A stretch of 35,474 bases of DNA, taken from assembly GCF_011516935.1 (NCBI RefSeq), contig NZ_WOTF01000020.1:1-35474 (forward strand). The letters run 5' to 3'. The translations under genes and the position numbers were made by a program. Below are positions 24,380-33,283 of this stretch, one piece after another; position 1 is the first letter of the stretch; every line of letters begins with the position of its first letter. Source of the DNA: Acetobacter farinalis (GTDB lineage: Bacteria > Pseudomonadota > Alphaproteobacteria > Acetobacterales > Acetobacteraceae). The notes beneath the pieces were generated by a model. The model had not been told where the DNA came from, made no database searches, and was given only the letters and a program-made list of their open reading frames with translations.

Positions 24380-26614
24380 TTACTCACCCACCGTGCGCAG
24401 AACCAGCCCCGGTGTCAGGATCTGTGGCAGCACAACCTCCGGCCCGTGCGCGGGCACATACAGGTAGAACGGCACGCCATCACGCCCGTGGGCGTGCAGG
24501 AACGCGCCGATAGCCGGGTCATGATTGGTCCAGTCTCCCCGCAACACGGTCACACCATGTGCCGCAAAGGCGGCCTGTGTTGCCGGGGTGTTCAGCGCAA
24601 CCCGTTCATTGACAAGGCATGTGATGCACCATGCGGCTGTCATATCCACAAAAACGGGTTTGCCAGCGGCATGCAGTTCAGCCATCCGGGCTTCGGAAAA
24701 AGGTTCCGTGCCTTTGGCGAGGCCAGAGGTCAGGCTGCCACCCGGTGCGGGGGCAGCGCTCTGGTGGCGCAGGGCAGGAACCAGAGCAAGAGCCGCCAGC
24801 AGCCCCAGCAGCCCCAGCCCGTGCAGTGCGGTGCTGGTGCGCGTGTGGCCTTCCTGTATCAGCTTGACCTGCGCCACGCCGTAAATCCATCCGGCAAAGC
24901 TGAGCAGAACCAGCCCGGTGGCCAGAAGCAGCACCACAGAGGCTCCGCCTTCGAGCGATGCCACCCATAGCAGCCACACGCAGGAGCCAAGCAGCGGAAA
25001 CGCCAGAAACTGGCGCAGATACTGCATCCATGCCCCCGGTTTGGGCAGGCGCGCCGCCAGCCCCGGCACGGTGGTAAGCAGCAGGTAGGGTGCTGCCAGC
25101 CCCAGCCCCATGGCGGCAAAAACAATCAGCCCCATGGCGGGCGGGCCGGAAAGTGCTCCGGCAATGGCAACCCCCATGAAGGGCGCGGTGCAGGGTGTGG
25201 CGACAATCACGGCCAGAATACCGGTCGTGACATCATGCCAGTGGCCGTGCGTCGCGTTGGCGAGGGACTGCCCCGCCGTGACGGGCATGAACTCAAACAC
25301 TCCGAGCAGATTAAGCGCCATGACGAAGAGCAGCCATGTCACCAGCGTGACAAACAGCGGAGACTGGAACTGGAAGCCCCAGTCAGCCGCGGCTCCGGCC
25401 AGCCGCAGGCTCATCATCAGCCCGCCAAGCGCCAGAAAGGTGAGCATCACGCCCAGACCATAGCAGGCGGCACTGGTAACCTGCGTACGGCGTTCAGCTT
25501 TACCCAGCCGCGCGAGAGAGAGGGCTTTCATGGCCAGAATGGGAAAAACGCAGGGCATCAGGTTCAGGATCAGGCCGCCCAGAAACGCAAACACCACCTG
25601 CTGCAGGAACCCGGCCTGAGCCAGCCCGCTGCCAGCCGTTGTTCCCCCCGCCGCCCCGGCGGCCGGGGCAGCGCTGAGGGAGAGGGCGCGCTCATTGCCC
25701 GCAGCATCTTTCAGGACCAGCACGCCACTCAGGGGCTGGGTGGGGGCAAACTCAGGCAGGCGTTTCAGGTGAAGCCGCACCACGCCCGTCTGGATGGAAA
25801 CTTTCTGGTCAGCCGCCTGATCAATCAGCCCCGGTTTGCCCGGCATGAACCAGGCATCCTGCACGGATTGTGCGGAAAGACCGTCTCCTTTGACCTCCAG
25901 AACCCCCTCTGCGGAGAGTGTGGCGGCGTAAGGGGAGGGGACTGGCGTGGCGTCCGCCGCCGCGGCGAACAGGGGCGCTTCTGCGGACGGGTGGGGCGGG
26001 CCTGCCTGAAGCGTAACCGTCAGGTCCGCTTCTTCCGGCACGCAGACATTTTCACACACAAGCCAGTTTGCATGCGCTTTCAGCCGTGTGCTGCCGGTGT
26101 TCCCCTGTGTCGGCGCTCCTGCTGCGGCGTCCGCCGGATGCAGCGGCAGTTCCATCGGCAGGACGACATCCCCCGTATAGGCGTAGGACATCAGGGAGGC
26201 GTCCGGAATCCGGTGCGGGGTGGGCCACTGAATGGTGGATGTGCTTCCGCGCGCTGCCCCCTCTGCGGTGACGGTAACGGTTGGCGCTTCTCCCGCATCT
26301 CCGGGGTTGAGCCAGTATGTGTGCCAGCCGTTCTGTAATTTCAGCCGCAGGGCAACATGCAGCGGCGTGTGTCCGTCTGTTGTGTCACTGTCGGTTATCA
26401 GGGTGGCCGTGCTGTGCTCTGTCGAAACGGGTGCGCTCTCCGCCGCTTCGGCCCGCTGCCATCCGCCACCCAACCCCGCGCCACCCAGCGTGGCCCCCAC
26501 GGCACAGAGCATAACCATGGCCCGCAGGCCGCGTGCCATGCGGTGTGCCAGCACGGAGGGCGCCTGTGCGGCGGCAAGGGGAGAAACAGACCAGAAGGGG
26601 GGTAAACGACGCAT
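24380..26614 (-). CDS. DsbD-family protein-disulfide reductase
   Basis: A 744-residue inner-membrane electron carrier moving reducing power from cytosolic thioredoxin to periplasmic thiols. After an N-terminal signal-like hydrophobic segment comes a periplasmic immunoglobulin-like domain with CENVCVPE. Then an eight-span DsbD domain has its paired cysteines in LNLMPCVFPIL and VIVATPCTAPFMG. Last is a thioredoxin-like domain with WCITC (C663 and C666). Layout and motifs fit the ScsB/DsbD subgroup. The ATG at 26614 was chosen over 26734 because the extra 40 residues are not conserved-looking. Likely partners in the window are the SCO-like protein and the thioredoxin-like protein at 27963. Confidence 0.9.
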   Translation of the reverse strand: MRRLPPFWSVSPLAAAQAPSVLAHRMARGLRAMVMLCAVGATLGGAGLGGGWQRAEAAESAPVSTEHSTATLITDSDTTDGHTPLHVALRLKLQNGWHTYWLNPGDAGEAPTVTVTAEGAARGSTSTIQWPTPHRIPDASLMSYAYTGDVVLPMELPLHPADAAAGAPTQGNTGSTRLKAHANWLVCENVCVPEEADLTVTLQAGPPHPSAEAPLFAAAADATPVPSPYAATLSAEGVLEVKGDGLSAQSVQDAWFMPGKPGLIDQAADQKVSIQTGVVRLHLKRLPEFAPTQPLSGVLVLKDAAGNERALSLSAAPAAGAAGGTTAGSGLAQAGFLQQVVFAFLGGLILNLMPCVFPILAMKALSLARLGKAERRTQVTSAACYGLGVMLTFLALGGLMMSLRLAGAAADWGFQFQSPLFVTLVTWLLFVMALNLLGVFEFMPVTAGQSLANATHGHWHDVTTGILAVIVATPCTAPFMGVAIAGALSGPPAMGLIVFAAMGLGLAAPYLLLTTVPGLAARLPKPGAWMQYLRQFLAFPLLGSCVWLLWVASLEGGASVVLLLATGLVLLSFAGWIYGVAQVKLIQEGHTRTSTALHGLGLLGLLAALALVPALRHQSAAPAPGGSLTSGLAKGTEPFSEARMAELHAAGKPVFVDMTAAWCITCLVNERVALNTPATQAAFAAHGVTVLRGDWTNHDPAIGAFLHAHGRDGVPFYLYVPAHGPEVVLPQILTPGLVLRTVGE

Positions 26615-26844
26615 CAACACATCTCTGGAAGGAAAGGAGTGGGGGAAGCAGACCGCAGCACGGGCACGCCAGCCAGCGCATGATAAACGCAGTGTAGCAT
26701 GATCCGGTTCTGACACAGAACAGTCAGCCTGCATGCGGGAAGCTGGAGGGAGACGCCAGAAGAAGACCTCTGATACGGAATACGGTATGGCACGATGGGA
26801 ACAGGGCCAGCGTGCCGGAGAACCACAGGGAAGAGCGGGGTGTC

Positions 26845-27945
26845 ATGGGCTTTTTCAGGAAACTGTTTGGAAAGAAAGAGAACGCGGCAGCCGTCAGCCT
26901 GAAAGAGGCCGCAAAAAGCGTGACCGTTCTGGAAACTGTTTCAGCAGCGCCTGCGGCACTGGCGCTGGGGGGCAGAGCGCCGCAGGGAGAGGAGTCCCTG
27001 TTCCGGGGGTGGGCGTCCGACCCGGCCACGCTATGCCTGTATGATCTGCGGGATGTAGTGCTTGACCGCTCCCTGATGGTTTTTCTCAAAGACGGTAAAC
27101 CCATTCTTGAAACATCCTATCTACAGGACCCTGCCGCCGTTGCGGCCCTGAGCATTCGCCCGCAGGATCTGGTGGAGGTGCCGGACAAGGGCGGGCCTGC
27201 CGCCGCCTGTTTTGACCATTGGGATTCCAATTATTACCACTGGCTGGCCCATACGCTCCCGACGGTGCATGCCCTGCGCAAAGCAGGACACGGGGCGGCA
27301 CGCCTCATCCTGCCGGCTGGTTTGCGCCCCTGGCAGGCGGAAACACTGGCCCTGTCCGGGTTTGATGCGCAGCAGGGCATTCCGACCGAGCATGGCAAGC
27401 AGTATGCCTTTCGCCGCGTCCTGTACGCTGATTATGTGCGTGGCGCTGCGGATTTTTCCGTCTCGCCTTTGTCTCAGGCGGCGTATCGCTCCCTTGTTGC
27501 GGGGCAGGCTCCTTCTGGCCCTGAAGACCTGCGCATTTTTATTGAGCGGGGAGCCGCCGGTAACCGCAGAATTCCGAACGAGGCCGAACTGACAGCCGCC
27601 CTGCAGGCGCGGGGTTTTCTGTGCGTTCGTCCGGAAACCATGACGGTTGCGGAGCAGATACGCCTTTTCAGCCGGGCGAGACTGGTGGTGGGGCAATTGG
27701 GCGCCGGGATGGCCAACAGCGTGTGGTGCCAGCCGGGAGCCGTGGTTTTTGAGCTTGTGCCCGAACATCACCAAAACCCCTGTGACCTTCTGCTGGCCAT
27801 GCAGGCGGGCCTGCACTACTGGGGCAAGCTGATGCCGACAGGCCTGCAGGAGGAAAACCATACAGCCCAGTCCGAACAGAGGCTGGACATTGCCTCAGTC
27901 CTGCACGAACTGGCGCTGATTGAGCAAAGCCTTCCCCCTCTCTGA
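26845..27945 (+). CDS. GT61-family glycosyltransferase (DUF563), second copy
   Basis: A 366-residue protein with GT61 hallmarks: SNYYHWLAHTLPTV, an RIFIERG strand (LRIFIERGAAGNRR) and GQLGAGMANSVWCQPGAVVFEL near the C-terminus. The usual HGAGL/NM motif appears as LGAGMANS, so the histidine before GAG is replaced by Leu. The N-terminus begins MGFFRKLFGKK, a basic amphipathic start that may touch the membrane. The ATG at 26845 follows GGAAGAGCGGGG; a GTG at 26812 is in frame. It diverges from the DsbD gene across 230 bp and converges with the thioredoxin-like gene. Confidence 0.82.
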   Translation: MGFFRKLFGKKENAAAVSLKEAAKSVTVLETVSAAPAALALGGRAPQGEESLFRGWASDPATLCLYDLRDVVLDRSLMVFLKDGKPILETSYLQDPAAVAALSIRPQDLVEVPDKGGPAAACFDHWDSNYYHWLAHTLPTVHALRKAGHGAARLILPAGLRPWQAETLALSGFDAQQGIPTEHGKQYAFRRVLYADYVRGAADFSVSPLSQAAYRSLVAGQAPSGPEDLRIFIERGAAGNRRIPNEAELTAALQARGFLCVRPETMTVAEQIRLFSRARLVVGQLGAGMANSVWCQPGAVVFELVPEHHQNPCDLLLAMQAGLHYWGKLMPTGLQEENHTAQSEQRLDIASVLHELALIEQSLPPL

Positions 27946-27962
27946 GTGCGGCGCGGCTCTGT

Positions 27963-28544
27963 TCAGGAGCGTTTGGACCACTCAGCCAGCTTGTCCACCA
28001 CGGCCTGACCGGACATGCGGCGGGCATTGCCCAATGTCAGGGTTTCTTCCGCATTCAGAACCTTGCCTTCCGGCGTGACAATCAGGGCGACGGGAATAGC
28101 TTTCACAACGATCCCAAACTTTTTGGCGATATCAGTGTTTTTGTTAAAATGATCGACATTGACAGAAACAACCGAGAACGTCTGCTCAACCCAGGGGCTG
28201 ACTGCCGGATTTGCCAGCACACCCGCCAGAACACGGCAATCCGGGCACCAGTTGGCGCCAAAATCAATCAGCACGTTCCGGCCTGTTTTCCGGGCTTCCG
28301 CAAAGGCGGCGTCCACGGCGTCATGCGCCTTTTCCGGCTCATCATAAGGGTGCGCGATGGCCGTGATCGGCGCTGACCCAATCTGGGGAACGGGGAGTTG
28401 CGCTGTGCCTGAGGCGCCCTGCGTTGCGGCAGAGGCACCCTGCGCCAGAGCAGACTGCGGCGCGGCAAGGGAGAACACGCCTTGGGCCGGGAGTGCCAGA
28501 GCCGTTGTCAGAAACAGGGTGCGGAAGAATGTGGTGCGGCGCAT
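27963..28544 (-). CDS. Periplasmic thioredoxin-family protein
   Basis: A 193-residue secreted protein. The signal peptide ends near ALAQ (residue 34-35), followed by a flexible Ala/Gly/Ser linker and a thioredoxin fold with FGANWCPDC (C100 and C103) and the cis-proline region KAIPVALIVTPEGKVL. The WCPDC site and the KTGRNVLIDF lead-in match thioredoxin_7-like proteins, which are commonly kept reduced by DsbD. The ATG at 28544 follows AAGGA with about ten bases between; the longer frame to 28664 lacks a plausible signal peptide. It ends 17 bp from the convergent GT61 gene. Confidence 0.87.
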   Translation of the reverse strand: MRRTTFFRTLFLTTALALPAQGVFSLAAPQSALAQGASAATQGASGTAQLPVPQIGSAPITAIAHPYDEPEKAHDAVDAAFAEARKTGRNVLIDFGANWCPDCRVLAGVLANPAVSPWVEQTFSVVSVNVDHFNKNTDIAKKFGIVVKAIPVALIVTPEGKVLNAEETLTLGNARRMSGQAVVDKLAEWSKRS

Positions 28545-28799
28545 GAAAAACAGATCCTTGCTTAACAAAAACGGTTTCCCGGTCAGAAGGCATGTAAACT
28601 GCACAAGCGTGGTGGAGATTGCCGGGAGAGCCTTCCTTTCAGGCTCCCGGAGAGCGTGCCACACAGCAAGGCTGCCGCTGATACGTCCGCCATTATTGAG
28701 CGAAGGCCATAAATGTCAATAAAATACGGATAAAAATTATACTACATAAACGAATGGTAAATTATAATCGCATTAGGCTCTGTAAGGATCATCAGGCTT

Positions 28800-29015
28800 T
28801 CAGTGAGCCCCGTCTTCTGAGGCCCCGGGCTGAAGAACAAACAGGCGGGAGCAGTAAGGGCAGACAGTCTGATGCCCGCCAATAACCAGCCAAACGCGAG
28901 GGTGCCCCAAGGCTCCCAAGCCGCCGTCACACGCCACTTTACGCTGATCGACAACGATTGTTTCCACATGCCCCAGCCGGGGGCGCGGGACGGGGTTGAT
29001 CGCTTGAGTACGCAT
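28800..29015 (-). CDS. CHCC-type zinc-finger protein
   Basis: A 71-residue protein with the CHCC zinc ligands Cys29, His38, Cys52 and Cys55 in the order KVACDGG...LGHPRVWL...VCPYCSRLFVL, the signature of the NDUFS6-like zf-CHCC family found across alphaproteobacteria. In mitochondria the homologous domain belongs to respiratory complex I; the role of the free-standing bacterial protein is less certain. The ATG follows AAGGA with nine bases between. An overlapping minus-strand frame at 28742-29023 has no such features and was not called. It is divergent from the hydrolase gene. Confidence 0.88.
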   Translation of the reverse strand: MRTQAINPVPRPRLGHVETIVVDQRKVACDGGLGALGHPRVWLVIGGHQTVCPYCSRLFVLQPGASEDGAH

Positions 29016-29068
29016 GCTGACATATCCTTACTGGCGCAGATCTACGGAGGATGATACCGGGTTAAACC

Positions 29069-30226
29069 GTGAGTTTCCATGCTTTCTTCCTTCCCATCCG
29101 CGTGAGTGGGGCTGTCCGTTTCCTGCTGGCACGGTGTGTACAGCTTTATCTGGCAGGGCGCAGGCCGTACGGGCTGGCTGCTGCCCTGCTGCTGCTTCTT
29201 CCGGCCTGCACCACAACACTTCCGCCAGTGCCGAGACCTCCGGCGCGGTTTGCGGACCTTGGCCAGCTTGTGCCGCCACAGAAAATATTTGTGCTGTCTG
29301 ATGGCGCAAGGCTACCTGCCCGTGTGTGGGCTCCGTCCGGCCCGCCGCGCGCGCTCATACTGGTTCTGCACGGATTTAATGACAGCCGTGATGCGTGGGA
29401 GGGGCCAGCACCGTTTTTCACGGCGCAGGGGTTTCTGGTGGTTGCTCCAGATCAGCGCGGGTTTGGTCAGGCTCCGTTACGGGGCGGCTGGGCGGGCACA
29501 GAGCGCATGGTGGCTGATGTAAAGGAGATCGTGCATCAGCTTCAGGCCCAGTATCCACAATTGCCGCTTTATCTGGCCGGAGAGAGTATGGGCGGTGCTG
29601 TGCTGATGTTGATGATGGCGCAGCCCGATGCTCCTCACGTGGCAGGGACACTCCTCGCGGCTCCTGCTGTCTGGAATTTTGGTAAAATGGCAGGGTTGCC
29701 CTTGCGGGTTCTGTCCAGCCTGTTCCCGCGCGCACTTGTCACCGGGCGGGAACTGCCCGTGCATGTCGTCGCCAGTGATAACATGATGGCGCTTGCCCGC
29801 CTGTATTATGACCCGCTGACCATACGGGCCACCCGCCTTGAAGCGTTGCAAGGGCTTGTCGGGATGATGAAGCAGGCTGCCATCGCGGCCCCCCGGCTGC
29901 ATGGCCCTGTGCTGTGCCTTTATGGGGATCAGGATCAGCTCGTGCCGCCGTCCGCCATGGGAGCTGTCTGGCGGGATGTCCCTGCCAGCGTCCGGCTGGA
30001 CCTTATTCCCGGAGGACACCATCTGCTGCTGCGGGACCGGCATGGTGACCGTGTCATGCGGGATATGCTGAGCTGGATGACACACCCCGGAACATGGTTG
30101 CCCTCGGGGGGAGACAGCGCCGCTGCCACGTGGCTCGCGGCCGGAGAGGGAGAAAGCCCTCTGGAAAAGCAGGATGCCCTTCTTCCTGTTCTTCCGGCGG
30201 CACTGGATAACCTGGCTCCGCCTTAA
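29069..30226 (+). CDS. Lipoprotein alpha/beta hydrolase (lysophospholipase-like)
   Basis: A 385-residue protein with an N-terminal hydrophobic segment ending in a lipobox LLPAC (Cys47), so likely a membrane-anchored lipoprotein. The alpha/beta-hydrolase domain carries LVLHGFNDS (oxyanion strand), the nucleophile elbow GESMGG with Ser173, an acid in YGDQD (Asp288 or Asp290) and His318 or His319 in PGGHH. The pattern fits monoacylglycerol-lipase or lysophospholipase-type enzymes; substrate unknown. The start is uncertain: a TAA lies two codons before the GTG at 29069, and a second GTG at 29102 would give a more typical signal length. The C-terminal 45 residues look disordered. Confidence 0.82.
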   Translation: MSFHAFFLPIRVSGAVRFLLARCVQLYLAGRRPYGLAAALLLLLPACTTTLPPVPRPPARFADLGQLVPPQKIFVLSDGARLPARVWAPSGPPRALILVLHGFNDSRDAWEGPAPFFTAQGFLVVAPDQRGFGQAPLRGGWAGTERMVADVKEIVHQLQAQYPQLPLYLAGESMGGAVLMLMMAQPDAPHVAGTLLAAPAVWNFGKMAGLPLRVLSSLFPRALVTGRELPVHVVASDNMMALARLYYDPLTIRATRLEALQGLVGMMKQAAIAAPRLHGPVLCLYGDQDQLVPPSAMGAVWRDVPASVRLDLIPGGHHLLLRDRHGDRVMRDMLSWMTHPGTWLPSGGDSAAATWLAAGEGESPLEKQDALLPVLPAALDNLAPP

Positions 30227-30364
30227 GCGTGGTCTTCAAGCCCCGATAACCACGAGTGCGGCAGCGGGGCGACATCTGGGGGATGACAGGCAGTCAGCCT
30301 GTCTGCCAGCTCTTCACTCAGCCACTCAAATCATGCGGGCACTTTGCTTTCAGGCACTCAGCCG

Positions 30365-31198
30365 TCAGGCGGGCAGAGCCGTTCCGTTATCAATGGCCTG
30401 CAGATTGGTGTCCACCTTCTTGATATAGTCAGGATCTCCAAGCCCTGTGGTGGTGATGTTGGCGTTCGCGGTGTCAACACTTCCTTCACCGGAATTGTAG
30501 GCCCGTTCAGCCAGATCCCAGCTTCCGTATTTTGCGTGTTCATCAGCCAGAAGATCCGCACCGGCTTCAATATTGGTTGCCGGGTCGGACAGGGATTTCC
30601 CCTGCAGATCAGGGTGTTCGTGCTGAAGCTGCTGGAACGTTGCCGGGTTGAGCTGCATCAGCCCGCCGTCAGTCAGGCCATTGCCGCCATTGGTGGTGGC
30701 CGCCCCGGCCTGCCCGCGGGATTCATCCCAGATCACCGCGGCAATCCGGTCTTCCGGCACGCCACTTGCTTTTGAGGCCGCCTGAATATCAGCAGCGTAT
30801 TTGCTCAGTTCCGTCGGAATTTTGCTCTCACCTGCATCCGGCTGCGCTGTGCTGGTGCTGGTTGAGCCGGAAGAGGAACCGGAGGGCGTGCCCGAGGAAG
30901 GAGCATTTCCGCCGGGCTGGACCGATGCAGGATAATTCTGGGCACTCTGTGCGGGAGCCTGCGCCGCAGGCGGCGTTGTGTCGTGCGGTACCGGGGCGGC
31001 TGTGTGTGCTGGCGTGGTGATGCTGGCTGGCGCACTGGCCGCGCCGCTTCCCCCTGCATCAGCAGAGAGCACGGTCTGAATTTGCTTTTCCCACTCTTCA
31101 AGAGCCTGCTTATAGCCCGGATTATTTCCGGCGGCCTGTTCCAGTTGGGAAATCTGGCTGGCAAAAGGATTGGAAGCTGAAACGGCGGCGCTGGACAT
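30365..31198 (-). CDS. Lytic transglycosylase (SLT domain) without evident signal peptide
   Basis: A 277-residue protein. Residues 1-45 form a Gln/Glu-rich helical segment; 46-122 are low-complexity Ala/Pro/Ser/Gly/Thr; 125-270 form an SLT domain. The catalytic glutamate is Glu159 in VIWDESRGQ, followed by GLMQLNPATF and AERAYNSGEG, matching family 1 soluble lytic transglycosylase motifs. It would cleave the glycan strand of peptidoglycan. No Sec signal or lipobox is seen from the ATG at 31198, and the upstream in-frame extension to 31258 does not create one. Such transglycosylases can be exported by dedicated secretion systems, but none is visible nearby. Confidence 0.85.
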   Translation of the reverse strand: MSSAAVSASNPFASQISQLEQAAGNNPGYKQALEEWEKQIQTVLSADAGGSGAASAPASITTPAHTAAPVPHDTTPPAAQAPAQSAQNYPASVQPGGNAPSSGTPSGSSSGSTSTSTAQPDAGESKIPTELSKYAADIQAASKASGVPEDRIAAVIWDESRGQAGAATTNGGNGLTDGGLMQLNPATFQQLQHEHPDLQGKSLSDPATNIEAGADLLADEHAKYGSWDLAERAYNSGEGSVDTANANITTTGLGDPDYIKKVDTNLQAIDNGTALPA

Positions 31199-31728
31199 GA
31201 GGTGGGCTCTCACAAATAAGGCATCAAAAACACAACCGCAGTCTGGGAAAAGAAACACAGAGATTCAACGTAAGTTTTGTGAAGAATTGAAGTCCGGGCT
31301 GTGATCTCGCAAACCGTACCGGTTAGGCCGCAGCAGTGTGCATTGCCGCGCTACCGAAAGCCGTCGCATACCTCTTGCGTGTAACTTCGCCCATAAGACG
31401 CGTCTTCTCTCAGGTCGGATTGTAGCTTGTCGTCCTGTCCGAGAATTCAGGACCACCTCTGGTTTCCAGAGTAAAATGCATAAGGGACAAAAAGCCTGAT
31501 CTGAAGTGTCGTAGGGAAGGAGATGTCTCAGACGTAGTCCGAGAAACGATCCTATGCGGTGATGTCACGGGTGAGTAAGGCAGCCTTGCGCAGTCTGTGC
31601 CAGAAGCCCGTGTGTTGCGCGCGGATCTGAGACTGTTCTGCAGCCATTCAGGGTCGCCCAGCGGTCGCCCCTGAATGGCTGATGTCGAAAATCACGCCTC
31701 AGATCAATATTTCTGTCATGTGAAATGT
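31199..31728. other. Intergenic region with inverted repeats
   Basis: No ORF longer than about 60 codons with recognisable content is present in this 530-bp gap. It contains a strong hairpin (31641-31681) nested in a second inverted repeat. The rest shows no repeat, tRNA or protein signal that I can identify. Confidence 0.5.
31624..31705. repeat. Nested inverted repeats
   Basis: CAGCCATTCAGGG at 31641-31653 is a perfect inverted copy of CCCTGAATGGCTG at 31669-31681, with a 15-nt loop. An outer pair, GATCTGAG at 31624-31631 and CTCAGATC at 31698-31705, encloses it. It lies just beyond the 3' end of the DUF4410-type gene and could work as a terminator-like structure, though no long U run follows on either strand. 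It might instead be the relic of a small mobile repeat. Confidence 0.55.
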
Positions 31729-32433
31729 CTATATTCTGTCCCACAGTGACTGAGGCGGCTTAGGATATGCCCATCCCTGACTGGAGAAGTATCGGGCGAG
31801 TTCTTCGTCAATACGTAATGTCGTCTGTTGCGCTTCTTGCCCCAAGCCCTGTCGCAAAGTGCCTGGCATGCCGAGCAAGGGGCCTATCATATGCACGGCA
31901 GTGCCAGCAGAGCCTGCTGCGGACGCAATACCAAAACCTGCGCCGGGCATGGCCCCGGTTGTGCTGTTTGTCGAAAATGTCAATAATTTTTGCTTGTCTG
32001 CATTTGTTGTTGAGAGTGTGGTAGACACCAGAAGTCGTGCCTTACCGGCACCATACCCGACCAGAAGACGTGCAACCATGCTCCCGCTCCGGACTTGAGT
32101 AATGGTGCATTGGAGGTTCAGATCCGCAGCCTGTCCGCGCTGAACAACGACCAGATTACGCTGGGCCAGAAGATGTGTGAGATCCTGCATCAGGTTAGAT
32201 TCAGCGATCTGCACGTCGTGAGCATGTCCCGCGATTCGTTTGACCTTTCGGGGTACAGGGCTGGTATCTGATACAGTCACCGAGATGCTGTGAGGGGGTG
32301 GGAATGTGGTGGGAGGCGCTGTCATCGCCTCGTTGACCACATGCGTTCCGGCACACCCTGCCAATAATGGCAGGCAAAAGAGAAGGACCAGAAAGTCCCG
32401 CGTTAAACGAGTGTCTGAAGGGTGCTTATTCAT
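31729..32433 (-). CDS. DUF4410-type lipoprotein
   Basis: A 234-residue protein beginning MNKHPSDTRL with a signal peptide and lipobox LLAGC (Cys27), so a predicted lipoprotein. The mature part has a segment VAESNLMQDLTHLL-like helix (IAESNLMQDLTHLLAQRN), an LQCTITQVRSGSMVARLLVGYGAGKARL stretch and a Gly/Ala-rich region, consistent with DUF4410 proteins, whose function is unknown. The start at 32433 was preferred over 32475 because it places the signal peptide normally. It is divergent from the AraC-type regulator with 73 bp between them, so the regulator may act on it. Confidence 0.72.
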   Translation of the reverse strand: MNKHPSDTRLTRDFLVLLFCLPLLAGCAGTHVVNEAMTAPPTTFPPPHSISVTVSDTSPVPRKVKRIAGHAHDVQIAESNLMQDLTHLLAQRNLVVVQRGQAADLNLQCTITQVRSGSMVARLLVGYGAGKARLLVSTTLSTTNADKQKLLTFSTNSTTGAMPGAGFGIASAAGSAGTAVHMIGPLLGMPGTLRQGLGQEAQQTTLRIDEELARYFSSQGWAYPKPPQSLWDRI

Positions 32434-32506
32434 GAGGCGACTATCGCCACTGGCCGGAAGACCCGCTATCAGCATAGGGTCTTAATTCATTCGTTTTGGG
32501 CCAATC

Positions 32507-33283
32507 ATGCGACAGTCACCCCCGGAGAGCAATGTCGAGCCCCTGCAGCCGGACGATATGATCCGGGCACGGACAGATCGTGACCTGAGTGTGACCAGTC
32601 CCCTGCATGCTCATACCTGCGGAGAGCTCTACGCTATTCAGAAGGGGCATCTACTTTCAACGTCTGAAGATGCACGCTGGCTCATTCCCGCTGGTCAGGC
32701 CTATTGGGTGCCAGCCGGAACGCTGCATGGCGGGGCGCTGTCCAATGTGTCCGGCATTCGGGTATATGTTTCAGTTGAGATGACGCAAAAAAAATTTCCG
32801 AATATAGCTACCGTATTTGGTACTACGCCTCTGATTCTTGCAATAATGGAACGCTGGGGAGAGGAAGCTCGGCATGGCGTACCAAAGCGCGTGCTCGACA
32901 GCCACAGACTCATGGTAATGCTTGATGAAATGACACGCAGCATCGCACGGCCCCTCATTTTACCTATTCCGAAGCATCCGATAATGCGTCTGGTCATGGC
33001 GGAATGGTCAACGGAGTGCGATGAACGTGCCAGTCTTGATGAACTGGCCAGCCGCTGCCACATGTCACGGCGGACATTCACCCGTCACTTTCGTGAAGAA
33101 ACCGGCCTTTCTCCGGGCGTGTGGATGCAGATTGCACTTCTTTTGCGTGGTTACAGCCTTATGGCTTCAGGCGCGTCTATCACTGAAACAGCCTTTCTGC
33201 TTGGCTATGATAGCGCAACGAGTTTCTTCAACCTCTGCCGTCGGTTCACCGGTATGAATCCCAGTGATCTGGCTCAGACATAA
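32507..33283 (+). CDS. AraC-family transcriptional regulator with cupin domain
   Basis: A 258-residue regulator. Residues about 20-100 are an AraC-type cupin ligand domain (SPLHAHTCGELYAIQKGHL, IPAGQAYWVPAGTLHG). Residues about 165-255 hold two helix-turn-helix motifs: LDELASRCHMSRRTFTRHF, then ITETAFLLGYDSATSFFNLCRRFTGMNP. The HTH order, the metal-site-like histidines and the length match AraC regulators of the YdeC/cupin type. It is likely cytosolic and ligand-responsive, with the ligand unknown. The nearest candidate targets are itself and the divergent DUF4410-type gene. The ribosome site before the ATG is weak. Confidence 0.9.
   Translation: MRQSPPESNVEPLQPDDMIRARTDRDLSVTSPLHAHTCGELYAIQKGHLLSTSEDARWLIPAGQAYWVPAGTLHGGALSNVSGIRVYVSVEMTQKKFPNIATVFGTTPLILAIMERWGEEARHGVPKRVLDSHRLMVMLDEMTRSIARPLILPIPKHPIMRLVMAEWSTECDERASLDELASRCHMSRRTFTRHFREETGLSPGVWMQIALLLRGYSLMASGASITETAFLLGYDSATSFFNLCRRFTGMNPSDLAQT

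Noticed and set aside
28742..29023. Minus-strand 93-codon ORF
   Set aside because: It overlaps the CHCC zinc-finger gene in another frame; only the latter has the conserved Cys/His ligands and a ribosome site.
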